From the NCBI RefSeq assembly GCF_022788635.1, contig NZ_CP076024.1, positions 4,627,503 through 4,691,502 of the forward strand: a stretch of 64,000 bases of DNA, written 5' to 3'. The notes under the pieces are model-generated. The model was not told where the DNA came from, searched no databases, and saw only the letters and a list, made by a program, of their open reading frames with translations. This document shows positions 63,464-64,000 of this stretch, piece after piece. The stretch comes from Methylobacter sp. S3L5C (GTDB lineage: Bacteria > Pseudomonadota > Gammaproteobacteria > Methylococcales > Methylomonadaceae). Each line of letters opens with the position of its first letter. Position 1 is the first letter of the stretch. The position numbers were made by a program, and so were the translations under genes.

Positions 63464-63799
63464 TTATGCCCTCAAAGCCTCTATGAGAGCCGCAGTGCCC
63501 ATGATATTCATGACTCGTTTCAAATTATAGGCAAGCACATGCAAGCTCATTTCTGCACTGACCTGATCCAATGTTCACATTTGGAAGTGCGTGTAACCCA
63601 TCCAGAGCTTAAGCGTTCCAAAAGGATGCTCTACGGTTTTTCGCCTGACCTTCATCATTTCCGGTGCTTGATTAATGCGCTTTTCTAAAGCATCTAATAC
63701 CGCTTCATGTTCCCAGCGACTAATGCGCCGATTGACACCGCTGGTACATTGCGGTTTCATGGTGCACTTAACGCAGGAAGAAGACCAATAACGCCGCAT
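63464..63799 (-). pseudogene. IS1182-type transposase C-terminal fragment
   Basis: MKPQCTSGVNRRISRWEHEA, NQAPEMMKVRRKTVEHPFGT and KLWMGYTHFQM are the end part of IS1182-type transposases. An in-frame TGA follows, then EMSLHVLAYNLKRVMNIMG continues in the same frame to a stop near 63464. It faces the N-terminal fragment, so the two are remnants of an inverted or rearranged element. Confidence 0.75.
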
Positions 63800-63813
63800 G
63801 GTTTTACCTTTAA

Positions 63814-64000
63814 AATACTCTTAATGCATGGCAAACATTTACCTTGTCATTTACTGCTGATTCTGCCAGTACTTTAGTTTCACTATTGGGAGCTACAGCA
63901 GGCGGTGGTGGTTATATCGGTCTCGACAAAGTTGCAGTCATTTCCGCCGTACCCGTCCCAGCCGCAATTTGGATGTTCGGAACTAGCCTGATTGGCTTGT
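63814..64000 (+). pseudogene. PEP-CTERM protein gene, 5'-truncated (continues past window)
   Basis: The frame opens after a stop at 63811 and reads WQTFTLSFTADSAS, GGGGYIGLDKVAVI, then VPVPAAIWMFGTSLIGL to the window edge. This is the C-terminal half of a PEP-CTERM exported protein: beta-sandwich end, PEP motif and start of the membrane helix. No start codon, signal peptide or N-terminal half is present, because the IS1182 fragment directly precedes it. Confidence 0.7.

Overview
The window looks like a chromosomal segment of a gammaproteobacterium. It carries nif accessory genes, PEP-CTERM exported proteins, an MscS channel, an OmpR/EnvZ-type pair and many small decayed repeats. A Methylococcales-type methanotroph fits this mix, but no methane-oxidation gene lies in the window, so that placement is inference.

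Region 1 (about 1-25.4 kb) is the late half of a contractile-tailed P2/HP1/K139-like prophage. The order is capsid (gpN), small terminase (gpM), a small lipoprotein, gpL, gpR, gpS, sheath (DUF2586), tube (DUF2597), an SGNH-hydrolase gene, a lysis cassette, a tail assembly chaperone with an A AAA AAG frameshift site, a tape measure protein with ten 108-bp repeats, baseplate genes (DUF2590, J, I), tail fibre, a fibre-assembly-like gene, baseplate complex, hub and spike. Two about 95% identical copies of one two-ORF insertion sequence interrupt the SGNH gene and the tail fibre gene. Removing each copy in silico restores a full reading frame, so the prophage seems to have been intact until these insertions. 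The right end carries an unrecognised two-gene minus-strand moron, an inverted-repeat leader, a BRO-N protein and two tiny ORFs. It stops beside the 3' end of ssrA (tmRNA), the likely integration site.

Region 2 (25.4-33 kb) holds ssrA, a cold-shock protein, a phosphoribosyltransferase and a nif accessory cluster: nifB, fdxN, nitrogenase-associated ArsC-like protein, flavodiiron protein, two 2Fe-2S ferredoxins and nifQ. A NifA-type upstream site and a sigma-54 promoter precede nifB. The ORF start furthest upstream of nifB overlaps this promoter, so the start is set at 27891.

Region 3 (33-48 kb) holds stand-alone oxidoreductases (luciferase-like, MDR, SDR, aldehyde and alcohol dehydrogenases), a decayed membrane-protein gene, DUF2252, an MscS channel, a DUF2092 lipoprotein with an Asn-repeat exported protein, a complete IS5-type element, and an outer-membrane barrel protein.

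Region 4 (48-64 kb) is gene-poor and repeat-rich. It has a frameshifted transposase, an acyltransferase, an HdeD-like protein, lipoproteins, MITE-like repeats, an ISNCY-type transposase, DUF302 and DUF2202 proteins, a decayed c-type cytochrome gene, an OmpR/EnvZ-type two-component pair, IS1182 fragments and a truncated PEP-CTERM gene at the window edge. A PEP-CTERM gene at 54944-55516 is preceded by what reads as a cyclic-di-GMP-I (GEMM-type) riboswitch behind a sigma-70 promoter.

All assignments come from reading the sequence by eye. No database search or structure prediction was run.
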